A DNA stretch of 64,000 bases from Chitinophagaceae bacterium UBA1930 (GTDB taxonomy: Bacteria; Bacteroidota; Bacteroidia; Chitinophagales; Chitinophagaceae), in contig DDFK01000001.1 in NCBI GenBank assembly GCA_002337145.1, forward strand, positions 1-64,000, written 5' to 3'. The notes beneath the pieces were generated by a model. The model saw nothing but the letters and a program-made list of their open reading frames with translations, did no database searches and had not been told where the DNA came from. Shown piece by piece: positions 15,303-23,623 of the stretch; position 1 is the first letter of the stretch, and the number at the start of each line of letters is the position of its first letter. A program made the position numbers and the translations under genes.

Positions 15303-16478
15303 ATGACTAAAGTTTACCTTAGAAAAAAGATAGCCCAGCGTGTTGCCAATGGCCATCCGTGGATTTTTGGCAATGAAGTGGAAAAAGTGGAAGGCGATGT
15401 AAACGCCGGCGAAATAGTGGAAGTGTATTATGGTGATGGCAAATTTTGCGGCAAGGGCTATATTAACCCGAAATCGCAGATATTGGTGCGGTTGCTGACG
15501 AGGAAGAAGGAGGACATTCATGAGCAGTTTTTTTATAACCGCATTTTACAGGCCTGGAACTATCGTCAAAAAATTGGCTATACCGAGAACTGCCGTTTGA
15601 TATTTGGCGAGGCCGATGAAATGCCGGCATTGATTATTGATAAGTTCAACGATTATTTGGTGATACAGACTTTGGCCCTGGGCATGGATGTTTGGAAGCC
15701 GGCCATTGTGGATGCATTGCAAAAAATATTTGCTCCAAAGGGTATTTATGAACGCAACGATGTGCCCGTGCGTGAACTGGAAGGCCTGCAGCAGCAGAAA
15801 GGTTTTTTAAGCAAGCCGTTTGATACAAAGATCATCATTAACGAAAACGGTTTGAAGTTTAATGTGGATGTGGAGAATGGCCAGAAGACAGGATATTTTT
15901 TGGACCAACAGGATAATTGCCGTGCCATTAGGAATATTGTGCGTGGTGCAGATGTGTTGGGTGCATTTACCTATACGGGTGCATTTGAAATTCATGCTGC
16001 ACATTATGGGGCCAAAAGCGTTTTGGGTATTGATATTAGTGCCAATGCGGTTGAGCAGGCAAATAAGAATGCGACATTGAACAACTTGCAGGACGTGGTG
16101 AAATTTGAGACCATGAATGCGTTTGATGTACTGAAAAACTGGGCAAAAGATGGCAGGATGTATGATGTGGTGATGCTTGATCCGCCAGCATTTACCAAGA
16201 GCCGTGAAAACATACAAAAAGCAGTAACAGGGTATAAAGAAATCAATCTGCGTGGAATGAAGCTGGTTAGGAATGGCGGCTTTCTTGTTACCAGCAGTTG
16301 CACCAATTTGGTACAGCCCGACCTGTTTTTGCATACTATACAAAATGCAGCGAAGGATGCCCGCAAAAAAATTAAGCAGGTGGTGTTTAATGCACAGGCT
16401 GCGGACCACCCGATTGTATGGGGACTGGAGAATACGAATTACCTGAAATTTTTAATTGTGGAGGTGAGTGACAGATAG
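15303..16478 (+). CDS. rlmI: 23S rRNA (cytosine-C5)-methyltransferase RlmI-like
   Basis: A 391-residue class I SAM-dependent rRNA methyltransferase with an N-terminal PUA domain (KKIAQRVANGHPWIFGNEVE). The SAM site is VLGAFTYTGAFEIHAA with GIDISANAVEQA, and the motif IV/VI region is DPPAFTKS with TSSCTNLV, carrying the catalytic Cys. Family members make m5C1962 of 23S rRNA. The start at 15303 is chosen because family proteins begin with this (T)KVYL segment; the frame extends upstream to 15222 without support. Divergent from grpE. Confidence 0.9.
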   Translation: MTKVYLRKKIAQRVANGHPWIFGNEVEKVEGDVNAGEIVEVYYGDGKFCGKGYINPKSQILVRLLTRKKEDIHEQFFYNRILQAWNYRQKIGYTENCRLIFGEADEMPALIIDKFNDYLVIQTLALGMDVWKPAIVDALQKIFAPKGIYERNDVPVRELEGLQQQKGFLSKPFDTKIIINENGLKFNVDVENGQKTGYFLDQQDNCRAIRNIVRGADVLGAFTYTGAFEIHAAHYGAKSVLGIDISANAVEQANKNATLNNLQDVVKFETMNAFDVLKNWAKDGRMYDVVMLDPPAFTKSRENIQKAVTGYKEINLRGMKLVRNGGFLVTSSCTNLVQPDLFLHTIQNAAKDARKKIKQVVFNAQAADHPIVWGLENTNYLKFLIVEVSDR

Positions 16479-16532
16479 TTGGCTTTGAATAAGCAGCGAT
16501 TAGTAATTTAGTAACAAGTAAACAAACAACAC

Positions 16533-16838
16533 ATGGAACGCAAACTTCATTATGCAACAGTTTCGGAAGCTTTAGAAAAATTAAAGCAGCAGGGTTTTAC
16601 CATTGATTTCAATATTAATGGCAACCATTTAATAGCACGGGAACAAAAAATACATCACGATGAGTTTGAAATTGTGGATGTGTATAGGTATGAAGGCGAT
16701 TCGGACCCGGGCGATGAAGCAACAGTTTATGCCATACAATCGAAAGAGGGATTGAAGGGTGTGTTGGTTACGGGTTATGGCATTTCGGCCGATAACAATG
16801 CTTCGGATGAAATACTGAAAAAACTGAATGGCAGGTAG
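16533..16838 (+). CDS. conserved small protein often labelled phosphoribosylpyrophosphate synthetase-like
   Basis: A 101-residue soluble protein (MERKLHYATVSEALEKLKQQ). It has an alpha-beta pattern and a conserved acidic part (FEIVDVYRYEGDSDPGDEA). Such small proteins in Bacteroidota databases carry a PRPP-synthetase label, but I see no PRPP-binding loop, so I would not assign that function. It follows rlmI by 54 bp and precedes an SGNH hydrolase, all in the same direction. Confidence 0.7.
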   Translation: MERKLHYATVSEALEKLKQQGFTIDFNINGNHLIAREQKIHHDEFEIVDVYRYEGDSDPGDEATVYAIQSKEGLKGVLVTGYGISADNNASDEILKKLNGR

Positions 16839-16870
16839 CTTTATATAATTTTTACCAAAACCAGTTTACC

Positions 16871-17494
16871 GTGAGCAAACATATTTATACGCTTCTTTGC
16901 CTTGGCGATTCGTACACCATTGGTGAGGGTGTTGCATTGCATGAAAGTTTCCCTTACCAAACCGTTCAGTTGTTAAGGGATAAAGGGTTTCATTTTCATG
17001 CACCAGAGATTGTTGCAAAAACCAGTTGGACCACATTTGAGCTTGCCGAGCATATATTGCACCATAAGCTAAATGAGCAGTACGATTTTGTGACGCTGTT
17101 GGTTGGTGTAAATAACCAGTACAGGGGTTTAGGAATGGATGAGTTTGCCAATGAATTTGAATTTTTATTGAAGAAGGCCATCCATTTGGCCAATAACCAT
17201 ACGGAAAGAGTGATTGTGTTGTCCATTCCTGATTGGGGTGTTACGCCGTTTGCAAAAGACAGGAATGCAGTTGAGATACATGATGCAATTGATGCATTTA
17301 ATGCTACTTGTGAATCGCTTGCAGCAAAACATGAAACACATTATGTAGATATTACAGCCAGCACCAGAAAAGCAAAGGATGACACAAGCCTGCTTACTGG
17401 CGACCAGTTGCATTATGCAGCAAAAGAAATGCAGGGCTGGGTAAAATCCGTTGCGAGCATTATTCAACAAGAGTTGGCTTTGGCAGCGAATTAA
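16871..17494 (+). CDS. SGNH/GDSL-type hydrolase
   Basis: A 207-residue SGNH hydrolase without signal peptide. Block I is LGDSYTIGEG (catalytic Ser), block III LLVGVNNQYRG (Asn) and block V DQLHYAAK (Asp, His), so all catalytic positions are present. It probably cleaves an ester such as acetylated sugar or lysophospholipid in the cytosol. The start is GTG at 16871, since no ATG lies before block I. Followed by a strong terminator. Confidence 0.88.
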   Translation: MSKHIYTLLCLGDSYTIGEGVALHESFPYQTVQLLRDKGFHFHAPEIVAKTSWTTFELAEHILHHKLNEQYDFVTLLVGVNNQYRGLGMDEFANEFEFLLKKAIHLANNHTERVIVLSIPDWGVTPFAKDRNAVEIHDAIDAFNATCESLAAKHETHYVDITASTRKAKDDTSLLTGDQLHYAAKEMQGWVKSVASIIQQELALAAN

Positions 17495-17523
17495 AATTGA
17501 TTGGACAAGTTTTACCACAAATG

Positions 17524-17557
17524 AAAAAGCCTTTACACATTATGTAAAGGCTTTTTT
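17524..17557. terminator. terminator after the SGNH hydrolase gene
   Basis: Stem AAAAAGCCTTTACA / TGTAAAGGCTTTTT with T run, between convergent genes; works in both directions. Confidence 0.88.
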
Positions 17558-17580
17558 ATTGATCCACTATTTTTTTGAAA

Positions 17581-18102
17581 TTATCTTGCTGCAGCAGCTT
17601 TTTTACGGGCAGCAGCTTTGCGTATCTTGATTACTTTTTCATCAACCACGGGAGCAAGCAGGCTTTTTTCAAATTCCTGTACTTTCACTTTTTTGGTTGG
17701 CGTAAGCAATGTGTTTTTATTGAAACGCATTGCACTCCAACAATGATCCAGTGTAATAGGTTCTTCGGTAAGTGTTTCGTAACAGTTTTCGCCCAATATA
17801 TTGCAGGTTGAATCCATTTTAAGGTCGCTCACAATCTTACTGGTCTGTTTTGGGTAGGCAACCCATAGTTTCGTATTGTCGTGCAGGGCACAGAACACAT
17901 CTTTCAACACATTGTTCAACTGATTCTGGTTCACTGCGAATACCAATGCAAAATCAACCTTTTTGTTTTTCAGCAAGGGGGTCACATTTTTGGCGTAACT
18001 CAACTTTGCAAACTGTTTTTCTATGGATGAAGGAAGGCCCTGGATCAGTAAATTCTTTTCTTCTTTTAATTCTAACTTCTCAAACAAACTCAGATTTGAC
18101 AT
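17581..18102 (-). CDS. conserved hypothetical protein with Lys/Ala-rich tail
   Basis: A 173-residue protein I do not recognise with certainty. The central part (ALHDNTKLWVAYPKQTSKI and HCWSAMRFNKNT) recalls DUF3052-type small proteins, in which a lone domain ends in WSA-R. The C-terminus (KVIKIRKAAARKKAAAAR) is strongly basic and may bind nucleic acid. No signal peptide. Single gene on the minus strand. Confidence 0.7.
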   Translation of the reverse strand: MSNLSLFEKLELKEEKNLLIQGLPSSIEKQFAKLSYAKNVTPLLKNKKVDFALVFAVNQNQLNNVLKDVFCALHDNTKLWVAYPKQTSKIVSDLKMDSTCNILGENCYETLTEEPITLDHCWSAMRFNKNTLLTPTKKVKVQEFEKSLLAPVVDEKVIKIRKAAARKKAAAAR

Positions 18103-18177
18103 GCCTAAAAGTAATTTTTCAGGTGACTTAATTTAAGGAGTGCAAAGTTACCAAATTGTAACCGTAGTTAAAAAAGA

Positions 18178-18210
18178 AAATCGGCCCATTTTGGTAAAAT
18201 GAGCCGATTT
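18178..18210 (-). terminator. terminator of the M48 peptidase gene
   Basis: Hairpin AAATCGGC / GCCGATTT with an inner CATTTT/AAAATG extension; on the minus strand it is followed by a T-rich run. Confidence 0.75.
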
Positions 18211-18241
18211 GACAATTTTTAACTTTGATTATCAAGTACTT

Positions 18242-19060
18242 TTATTTCATTGGGCGGTAATAATCCCTAATGGTTTCTTCCATAATTGCATTCAAATCGG
18301 CAATTCTTTTGTCTTCTGCCGGGTGGGTGCTTAAAAATTCGGGTGGTTTCTGTCCGCCGCCGGCAGCTTTCATGCGTTGCCATAATGGAATGGCTTCCCT
18401 TACATTGTACCCGGCCAATGCAGCGTAACGCAAACCGAATTTATCGGCTTCGGATTCCTGTTTGCGGCTATGGGGCAGAGCAATACCAATTTGGCTGCCC
18501 ACACCATAGGCATTCAAAAATAGGTTCTGCGTTTCGGCAGGCTTGCTTGAAAGGGCCACAGACAATGCAGCTCCGCCCAATTGTGTGGCCAGGCCCTCGC
18601 TCATTCTTTCGTTGCCATGGCGTGCAAGTGCGTGGGCAATTTCGTGTCCCATTACTACTGCCAAAGCCGCTTCGTTTTGCGAAATGGGCAACAGTCCTGT
18701 GTAAACCACTATTTTGCCGCCGGGCATGCACCAGGCATTTACTTCTTTGCTATCAACCAGGTTGTACTCCCATTGGTAGCCATCCAGTTCTTTGCTTAAT
18801 CCTTGCTCTGTATAGTATTTGGTAATGGCAGTTGCAATACGGCTTCCTACCCTACGCACCATTTCAGCATCTTTGTTGCCGGTGCTGCTTACTACTTTGT
18901 TTTCGGTCAAGAACTGTTTGTATTCAGTTTTTGCCATGGACTGTACTTCCGTTTCGGATACGAGGCTTAGTTGGCTACGGCCGGTAATGGCGTTGCGGTG
19001 GCATGCTGTTACTGTTACAAACGCAAAACCCATTGCCGTTACGAAGAATTTTCTTTTCAT
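18242..19060 (-). CDS. M48-family zinc metallopeptidase lipoprotein
   Basis: A 272-residue protein. Residues 1-20 are a lipoprotein signal with the lipobox VTAC (Cys20). The zinc site HEIAHALARHG lies at 139-149 and the third ligand Glu is in QESEADKFGLRYAA (about 198-211). M48B/M48C proteins of this size (LoiP/BepA relatives) act in envelope protein quality control. I start at the ATG at 19060, because the signal peptide begins there; the frame extends to 19108 without support. Confidence 0.92.
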   Translation of the reverse strand: MKRKFFVTAMGFAFVTVTACHRNAITGRSQLSLVSETEVQSMAKTEYKQFLTENKVVSSTGNKDAEMVRRVGSRIATAITKYYTEQGLSKELDGYQWEYNLVDSKEVNAWCMPGGKIVVYTGLLPISQNEAALAVVMGHEIAHALARHGNERMSEGLATQLGGAALSVALSSKPAETQNLFLNAYGVGSQIGIALPHSRKQESEADKFGLRYAALAGYNVREAIPLWQRMKAAGGGQKPPEFLSTHPAEDKRIADLNAIMEETIRDYYRPMK

Positions 19061-19227
19061 TGTATCAAATTGTTTTACGGCAATACAAATAATCCTGTAC
19101 GACCACAAATGAATAATAATTTAGTGATTCCAGTTAGCGATAAGGCTTATTGAATAAGCTGAATGCCCCAATCCAATTTTTGTACCAAGTACAAACCGAT
19201 TGAAAAAAAAGTTAATAAAATTGGAAC

Positions 19228-19890
19228 TCAGCGTTTCCTTCTTTTGCGGCTGTCGCGGAACTTGAGGATAGGCACTTTGCCTTCGGTTCCCTTTAAAATT
19301 CTGCCAATATTTTTTTGGTGTGTAAGCACTACCATCAAGGCCACCATTACTGCAAATATCCGGTACAGGGTTTCCCTTTCGTTGAAGATGAACAGGATAA
19401 ACACCATAAATGCCACGCCGGCCAAAATGGAACTGAGCGAAACGAACCTGGTAAGGTAAAGTACAAAAAGAAATACCCCAATGCAACAAACCGCAACCAG
19501 TGGCTGAATTGCAATGGCCATTCCGAATAAAGTAGCCACGCCCTTACCACCTTTAAAGTTTGCCCAAATGGGAAATATATGCCCCAGTACTGATGACAGG
19601 CCAAGGGCAATCATGAAATTGGTTCTGTGGAGTTCGAAATCGCTACCACTACCTATATAAGTTGATGGAAGGATGATGTATAATGAAGTAGCAATAACAC
19701 CTTTTAAAATATCTATGATCATTACAAATGTGCCCCAGTTTTTGCCAAGCACACGGAAAGTGTTGGTGGCACCAGCGTTGCCGCTGCCGTATTCACGGAT
19801 ATCAATTCCGAAGAACCTTTTACTTACCCAAATGGATGTTGGTATCGATCCAATAAGGTAAGCCAAAACGATTAGTAACAATTCGTTCAT
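19228..19890 (-). CDS. plsY: acyl-phosphate glycerol-3-phosphate acyltransferase PlsY
   Basis: A 220-residue integral membrane protein with the three PlsY signatures: GSIPTSIWVSKRFFGIDIRE with GSGNAGATN, HIFPIWANFKGGKGVAT, and the late loop NERETLYR-IF. It transfers acyl from acyl-phosphate to glycerol-3-phosphate, the first step of phospholipid synthesis. The start at 19890 (MNELLLIVLAYLIGS) gives the normal N-terminal membrane helix. The C-terminus carries a basic tail (RDSRKRRKR). Confidence 0.95.
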   Translation of the reverse strand: MNELLLIVLAYLIGSIPTSIWVSKRFFGIDIREYGSGNAGATNTFRVLGKNWGTFVMIIDILKGVIATSLYIILPSTYIGSGSDFELHRTNFMIALGLSSVLGHIFPIWANFKGGKGVATLFGMAIAIQPLVAVCCIGVFLFVLYLTRFVSLSSILAGVAFMVFILFIFNERETLYRIFAVMVALMVVLTHQKNIGRILKGTEGKVPILKFRDSRKRRKR

Positions 19891-19971
19891 TGGGTAGTTG
19901 AAGTTTGAGAAAAACAAATATAAGCACCTGTGCCCACAATTCATAATTCGGTAACATGGTGTGGGTAAAAC

Positions 19972-20781
19972 TTAGTGCTTCAATAGCATTGCTATCCATG
20001 CCCCTTTTTCCAACGTACAAACATGTTGCCAACCAATAGATGCAGTTGCTGCAATTATATCAGCCTCGTCTTCTTTCAGCAATCCGCTTAGGATGATATC
20101 CCCATCTTTAACAATATCGTCTGCCAAAAACGACAGGTTGTCCAGGATAATGTTCTTGTTGATGTTGGCAATTACCACATCAAAGCGTTTTGTAGAAAAA
20201 GCATTGTCAACCTTGGCTATTTCAATATTCGGGCAATTGTTCTTGCTTACGTTTTCCAGTGCATTTTCCACGCACCAGTCATCATTGTCTACTGCCAACA
20301 CTTCTTTAGCCCCGAGCTTTGCGGCCAGTATTGCCAGTATGCCGGTGCCGGTGCCAAAATCGAATACGGTTTTATTTACAAAATCAACCTGCTTCATTAA
20401 ACGCATAACCGAAAAAGTAGTGGCATGGTGCCCTGTACCAAAACTCATTTTAGGCGTAATGTGTATTTCATGCTCCACGCCTGTTATTGGCTGGTGAAAA
20501 TCTGCCCTTACGCCTACAAAATCATCCACTATTACAGGCTCAAAATTCGATTCCCATAATTCGTTCCAGTTCTGTTTTTGAATAACTGATTTTGAATAGC
20601 TCAAATCGTAAGGTTGCAATATTGAAGCAAGATCAGTTTCATTGAACTTCTCTTCTTCAATAAAAGCTTTTAGATTTTCCTCATTTTCTTCAAATCCGTC
20701 ATAATCAATATCAGCCAACAAAGCTATTAAAGTTTCCTGCAGTTCAGTATTTGCAGCTATGGCTATCTCAATATAATTCAT
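19972..20781 (-). CDS. prmA: ribosomal protein L11 methyltransferase
   Basis: A 269-residue PrmA. The N-terminal substrate-recognition domain is followed by the SAM domain with MSFGTGHHATTFSVM, VFDFGTGTGILAILAAKLGA and VVIANINKNIIL (the NIxxN catalytic-type motif). It trimethylates L11 in the cytosol. It starts just upstream of pnp's terminator and runs in the same direction as plsY. Confidence 0.93.
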   Translation of the reverse strand: MNYIEIAIAANTELQETLIALLADIDYDGFEENEENLKAFIEEEKFNETDLASILQPYDLSYSKSVIQKQNWNELWESNFEPVIVDDFVGVRADFHQPITGVEHEIHITPKMSFGTGHHATTFSVMRLMKQVDFVNKTVFDFGTGTGILAILAAKLGAKEVLAVDNDDWCVENALENVSKNNCPNIEIAKVDNAFSTKRFDVVIANINKNIILDNLSFLADDIVKDGDIILSGLLKEDEADIIAATASIGWQHVCTLEKGAWIAMLLKH

Positions 20782-20792
20782 ACTTAAAAAAT

Positions 20793-20820
20793 AAAACCCC
20801 CGAACTAATTCGGGGGTTAT
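20793..20820 (-). terminator. terminator of pnp
   Basis: Hairpin AACCCCCGAA / TTCGGGGGTT with loop CTAA just past the pnp stop (20829), followed on the minus strand by a T-rich stretch. Confidence 0.85.
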
Positions 20821-20828
20821 TATAAAAA

Positions 20829-22973
20829 CTAGTTGTTGTTTTCTACTTGCGGACCACCTTCTGGTTTTGGCATCAAAGCTTTGCGGCTTAGTTTAAATTT
20901 ACCGGTACGTGGATCGATACCTACCAGTTTCACCTTTACCTTGTCGCCTTCCTTAAAGATACCGTCCATTGTTTCCAGACGTTTCCAGCTTATTTCGCTA
21001 ATATGCAACAGGCCTTCTTTTTTAGGGAGGAACTCAACAAAAGCACCAAACTCTTTAATGCTCTTTACGGTTCCTTCGTAAACGCTGTTTACTTCAGGCT
21101 GTGCAGTAAGGCTACGCACCCATGCCATTGCTTTGTCAAGGCTTGTCTTCTCTACTGCAAAAATGCTTACTTCGCCAACATTGCCTACTTCTTCTATATT
21201 GATGGTAGCACCAGTTTCGCGTTGTATTTCCTGTATCACTTTACCACCTGGCCCGATTACCGCACCAATAAATTCTTTGTCAATGATCAGTTTCTCCATT
21301 CTTGGTGTGTGTGGTTTCACTTCCGGACGTGCAGCAGGCATTGCCTCGTACATTGCATCCAGAATGTGCAAACGGCCAGCACGGGCCTGAGCCAATGCTT
21401 CCATCATTACCTGCATGCTTAAACCATCAACTTTAATATCCATTTGCACACCGCAAATACCATCGCGGGTACCGGTTACTTTAAAGTCCATATCACCCAA
21501 ATGGTCTTCATCGCCCAAAATATCCGTAAGGATGGCGTATTTACCATCGGCACGGGTTACCAATCCCATAGCAACACCGCTAACGTGTTTCGGAACAGGC
21601 ACACCTGCATCCATCAAGGCCAAGCTACCGGCACAAACCGTAGCCATTGAAGAGGAACCATTGGATTCCAAAATATCGCTCACCACCCTTGTAGTGTAAG
21701 CATATTCGCCACCGGGCATCATTTGTTTCAAGCTACGCATGGCCAGGTTGCCATGGCCTACTTCCCTACGGCCAACGCCTCGCATCATTTTTACTTCACC
21801 AGTTGAGAACGGAGGGAAATTATAGTGCAATATGAATTTGGAGTATTCTGATTTTGCTGCACTTTCAACCAGTAACTGGTCCAATGTTGTACCCAGTGTA
21901 ACTGTTGTTAGTGATTGAGTTTCGCCCCTTGTAAACAAGGCAGAACCGTGTGGGCCAGGCAATACATCCACTTCCATGGCAAGGCCACGTACTTCGTCCA
22001 GCTTACGGCCATCCAAACGTATGCGGTCTTCCAGCATCATATTCCTTACTTCTTCCCACTTAAGGTCTTCGTAGTATTTCTTAACAAGTTTCTTGTCGCC
22101 ATCGGTCAGTTCCTCGCCAAAGCTGGCAATCAGTTCGTCTTTCAGTACGCTGAAAGCTTCGCTGCGTTCATTTTTTGCAGAGGCACTCTTAGCAATTGCA
22201 TATACTTTTTCTTTTGCAAAAGCTTTTACTTTTTCGTTGATCTCGTCGCTGGTTGCAGGTTTTTTGTAATCCCTTTTTGTAGTGATGCCTTTTTTGTCCC
22301 TCAACTCGGCCTGAGCCTTAATTTGTACACGGATTGCATCGTGTGCCAATTGCAGGGCATCAATCAGGTCCTGTTCCGAACATTCTTTTGCTTCACCTTC
22401 CACCATCATCAGGTTTTTCTCGGTTGCAGCAATGATGAATTCAAAATCGGCTTTTTCCAGTTCGCTACGGGTTGGGTTAACCACCAGTTTACCTTCCACA
22501 CGTGCAATCCTTACTTCGCTGATGATTTCCATAACAGGAATATCGGAAACAGCCAAAGCAGCCGATGCAGCCAAACAGGCCAACGCATCTGGCATTACTT
22601 CTGCATCGCTGGAAACAAGGCTGATCAGCACCTGTACATCGCAGAAATAATCTTCAGGGAACAATGGACGTAAAGCCCTATCAATTAAACGGCTGGTCAA
22701 TATTTCATAATCGTTCAGCCTTGCCTCTCTTTTAAAGAAGGATCCGGGAATCCTACCTGCAGAAGCAAATTTTTCTTGGTAGTCCACACTTAAAGGGAAG
22801 AAATCCTGCCCTTCTTTAGGATCTTTATTTGCAACAACAGTTGCCAAAATAATACAGTTGCCTTGGCGAACTGTAACGGCTCCATCGGCCTGGCGGGCCA
22901 ACTTGCCGGTTTCGATAATTACTTCCGCACCGTTAGGCAGCGTGAAGCTTGATTGTATTGGTTGTGATAACAT
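20829..22973 (-). CDS. pnp: polyribonucleotide nucleotidyltransferase (PNPase)
   Basis: A 714-residue complete PNPase. Two RNase PH domains are separated by a helical linker; FFKREARLNDYEILTSRLID lies in the first and the phosphate-site segment TRGETQSLTTVTLG in the second. A KH domain (GKVIQEIQRETGATINIEEV) and a C-terminal S1 domain (VYEGTVKSIKEFGAFVEFLP) follow. It degrades RNA 3' to 5' using phosphate. Downstream of rpsO in the same direction, as in many bacteria, but with a terminator between them. Confidence 0.97.
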   Translation of the reverse strand: MLSQPIQSSFTLPNGAEVIIETGKLARQADGAVTVRQGNCIILATVVANKDPKEGQDFFPLSVDYQEKFASAGRIPGSFFKREARLNDYEILTSRLIDRALRPLFPEDYFCDVQVLISLVSSDAEVMPDALACLAASAALAVSDIPVMEIISEVRIARVEGKLVVNPTRSELEKADFEFIIAATEKNLMMVEGEAKECSEQDLIDALQLAHDAIRVQIKAQAELRDKKGITTKRDYKKPATSDEINEKVKAFAKEKVYAIAKSASAKNERSEAFSVLKDELIASFGEELTDGDKKLVKKYYEDLKWEEVRNMMLEDRIRLDGRKLDEVRGLAMEVDVLPGPHGSALFTRGETQSLTTVTLGTTLDQLLVESAAKSEYSKFILHYNFPPFSTGEVKMMRGVGRREVGHGNLAMRSLKQMMPGGEYAYTTRVVSDILESNGSSSMATVCAGSLALMDAGVPVPKHVSGVAMGLVTRADGKYAILTDILGDEDHLGDMDFKVTGTRDGICGVQMDIKVDGLSMQVMMEALAQARAGRLHILDAMYEAMPAARPEVKPHTPRMEKLIIDKEFIGAVIGPGGKVIQEIQRETGATINIEEVGNVGEVSIFAVEKTSLDKAMAWVRSLTAQPEVNSVYEGTVKSIKEFGAFVEFLPKKEGLLHISEISWKRLETMDGIFKEGDKVKVKLVGIDPRTGKFKLSRKALMPKPEGGPQVENNN

Positions 22974-23075
22974 AATTAGATTTTGTTGGTTTTGCCAAAA
23001 TTGAGGGCCATTGAACAGCCAAAAACTGCGGTAAAACTGGGTTAATGATTACGGAAATGGTACAAGCACAAAAAA

Positions 23076-23110
23076 CTATTCCCAACCGTATAAACAATAG
23101 TTGGGAATAG
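23076..23110 (-). terminator. terminator between rpsO and pnp
   Basis: Stem CTATTCCCAAC / GTTGGGAATAG with a 13-base loop and a T run on the minus strand. It would separate rpsO from pnp or attenuate read-through into it. Confidence 0.85.
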
Positions 23111-23131
23111 TAGTATCATCATTGTATAAAA

Positions 23132-23401
23132 TTATTTCCTGAGGCCTAATTTTTCAATTAATGCACGGTAGCCAGAAAGATTGTGCTTTTGCATGTAAGA
23201 AAGTAAACGCTTGCGTTGACCAACCATTTTCATTAAACCACGTTGTGTAGAAAAATCTTTCTTGTTTGCCTGCAAGTGCTTGCTTATGTCCAAGATGCGT
23301 TCTGTAAGTAAAGCCACCTGGCCTTCTATAGAACCTGTGTTAGTGGATGCACCACCGAATTCTGCAAAAATTGTTGCCTTTTTTTCTTTTGTAATTGACA
23401 T
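23132..23401 (-). CDS. rpsO: 30S ribosomal protein S15
   Basis: An 89-residue S15, exactly the usual length. It has the conserved GSIEGQVALLTERILDISKH, HLQANKKDFSTQRGL and VGQRKRLLSYMQK segments that bind the 16S three-way junction. A TACTTTTG box at 23455-23462 is the likely promoter. Confidence 0.97.
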   Translation of the reverse strand: MSITKEKKATIFAEFGGASTNTGSIEGQVALLTERILDISKHLQANKKDFSTQRGLMKMVGQRKRLLSYMQKHNLSGYRALIEKLGLRK

Positions 23402-23454
23402 CTGAGTTTCTTTTAAATAGCGTTTGCTAAATTTCTTCTTTTTTATTATGGCGG

Positions 23455-23462
23455 CAAAAGTA
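23455..23462 (-). promoter_or_regulatory. TAnnTTTG -7 box of rpsO
   Basis: On the minus strand TACTTTTG matches the Bacteroidota -7 consensus, 54 nt before the rpsO ATG, with a T-rich but not exact -33 region 19 bases further upstream. Confidence 0.45.
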
Positions 23463-23594
23463 GGGAAAATGATTGAAATAAAAGGGCCGTGGAAATTATT
23501 TTTATTGACTGGCCAGTAAGCGGTGCCCTAGATAAAGCCCGTGGATTGTATACATATACCAAGTATGGCAGCATTTTTAGCAAAGCTATCCGAT

Positions 23595-23602
23595 TATATT
23601 TG
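23595..23602 (+). promoter_or_regulatory. TAnnTTTG box before the glycosyltransferase
   Basis: TATATTTG lies 22 bases before an in-frame TTG at 23624. It supports that TTG as start codon rather than the GTG at 23489. Confidence 0.35.
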
Positions 23603-23623
23603 CCCAAACCTAATTTACCCAAT

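Noticed and set aside
14523..15521. Long open frame upstream of grpE (332 codons)
   Set aside because: The extra N-terminal part has no GrpE likeness and overlaps the divergent rlmI gene; the MMNDK start is used.
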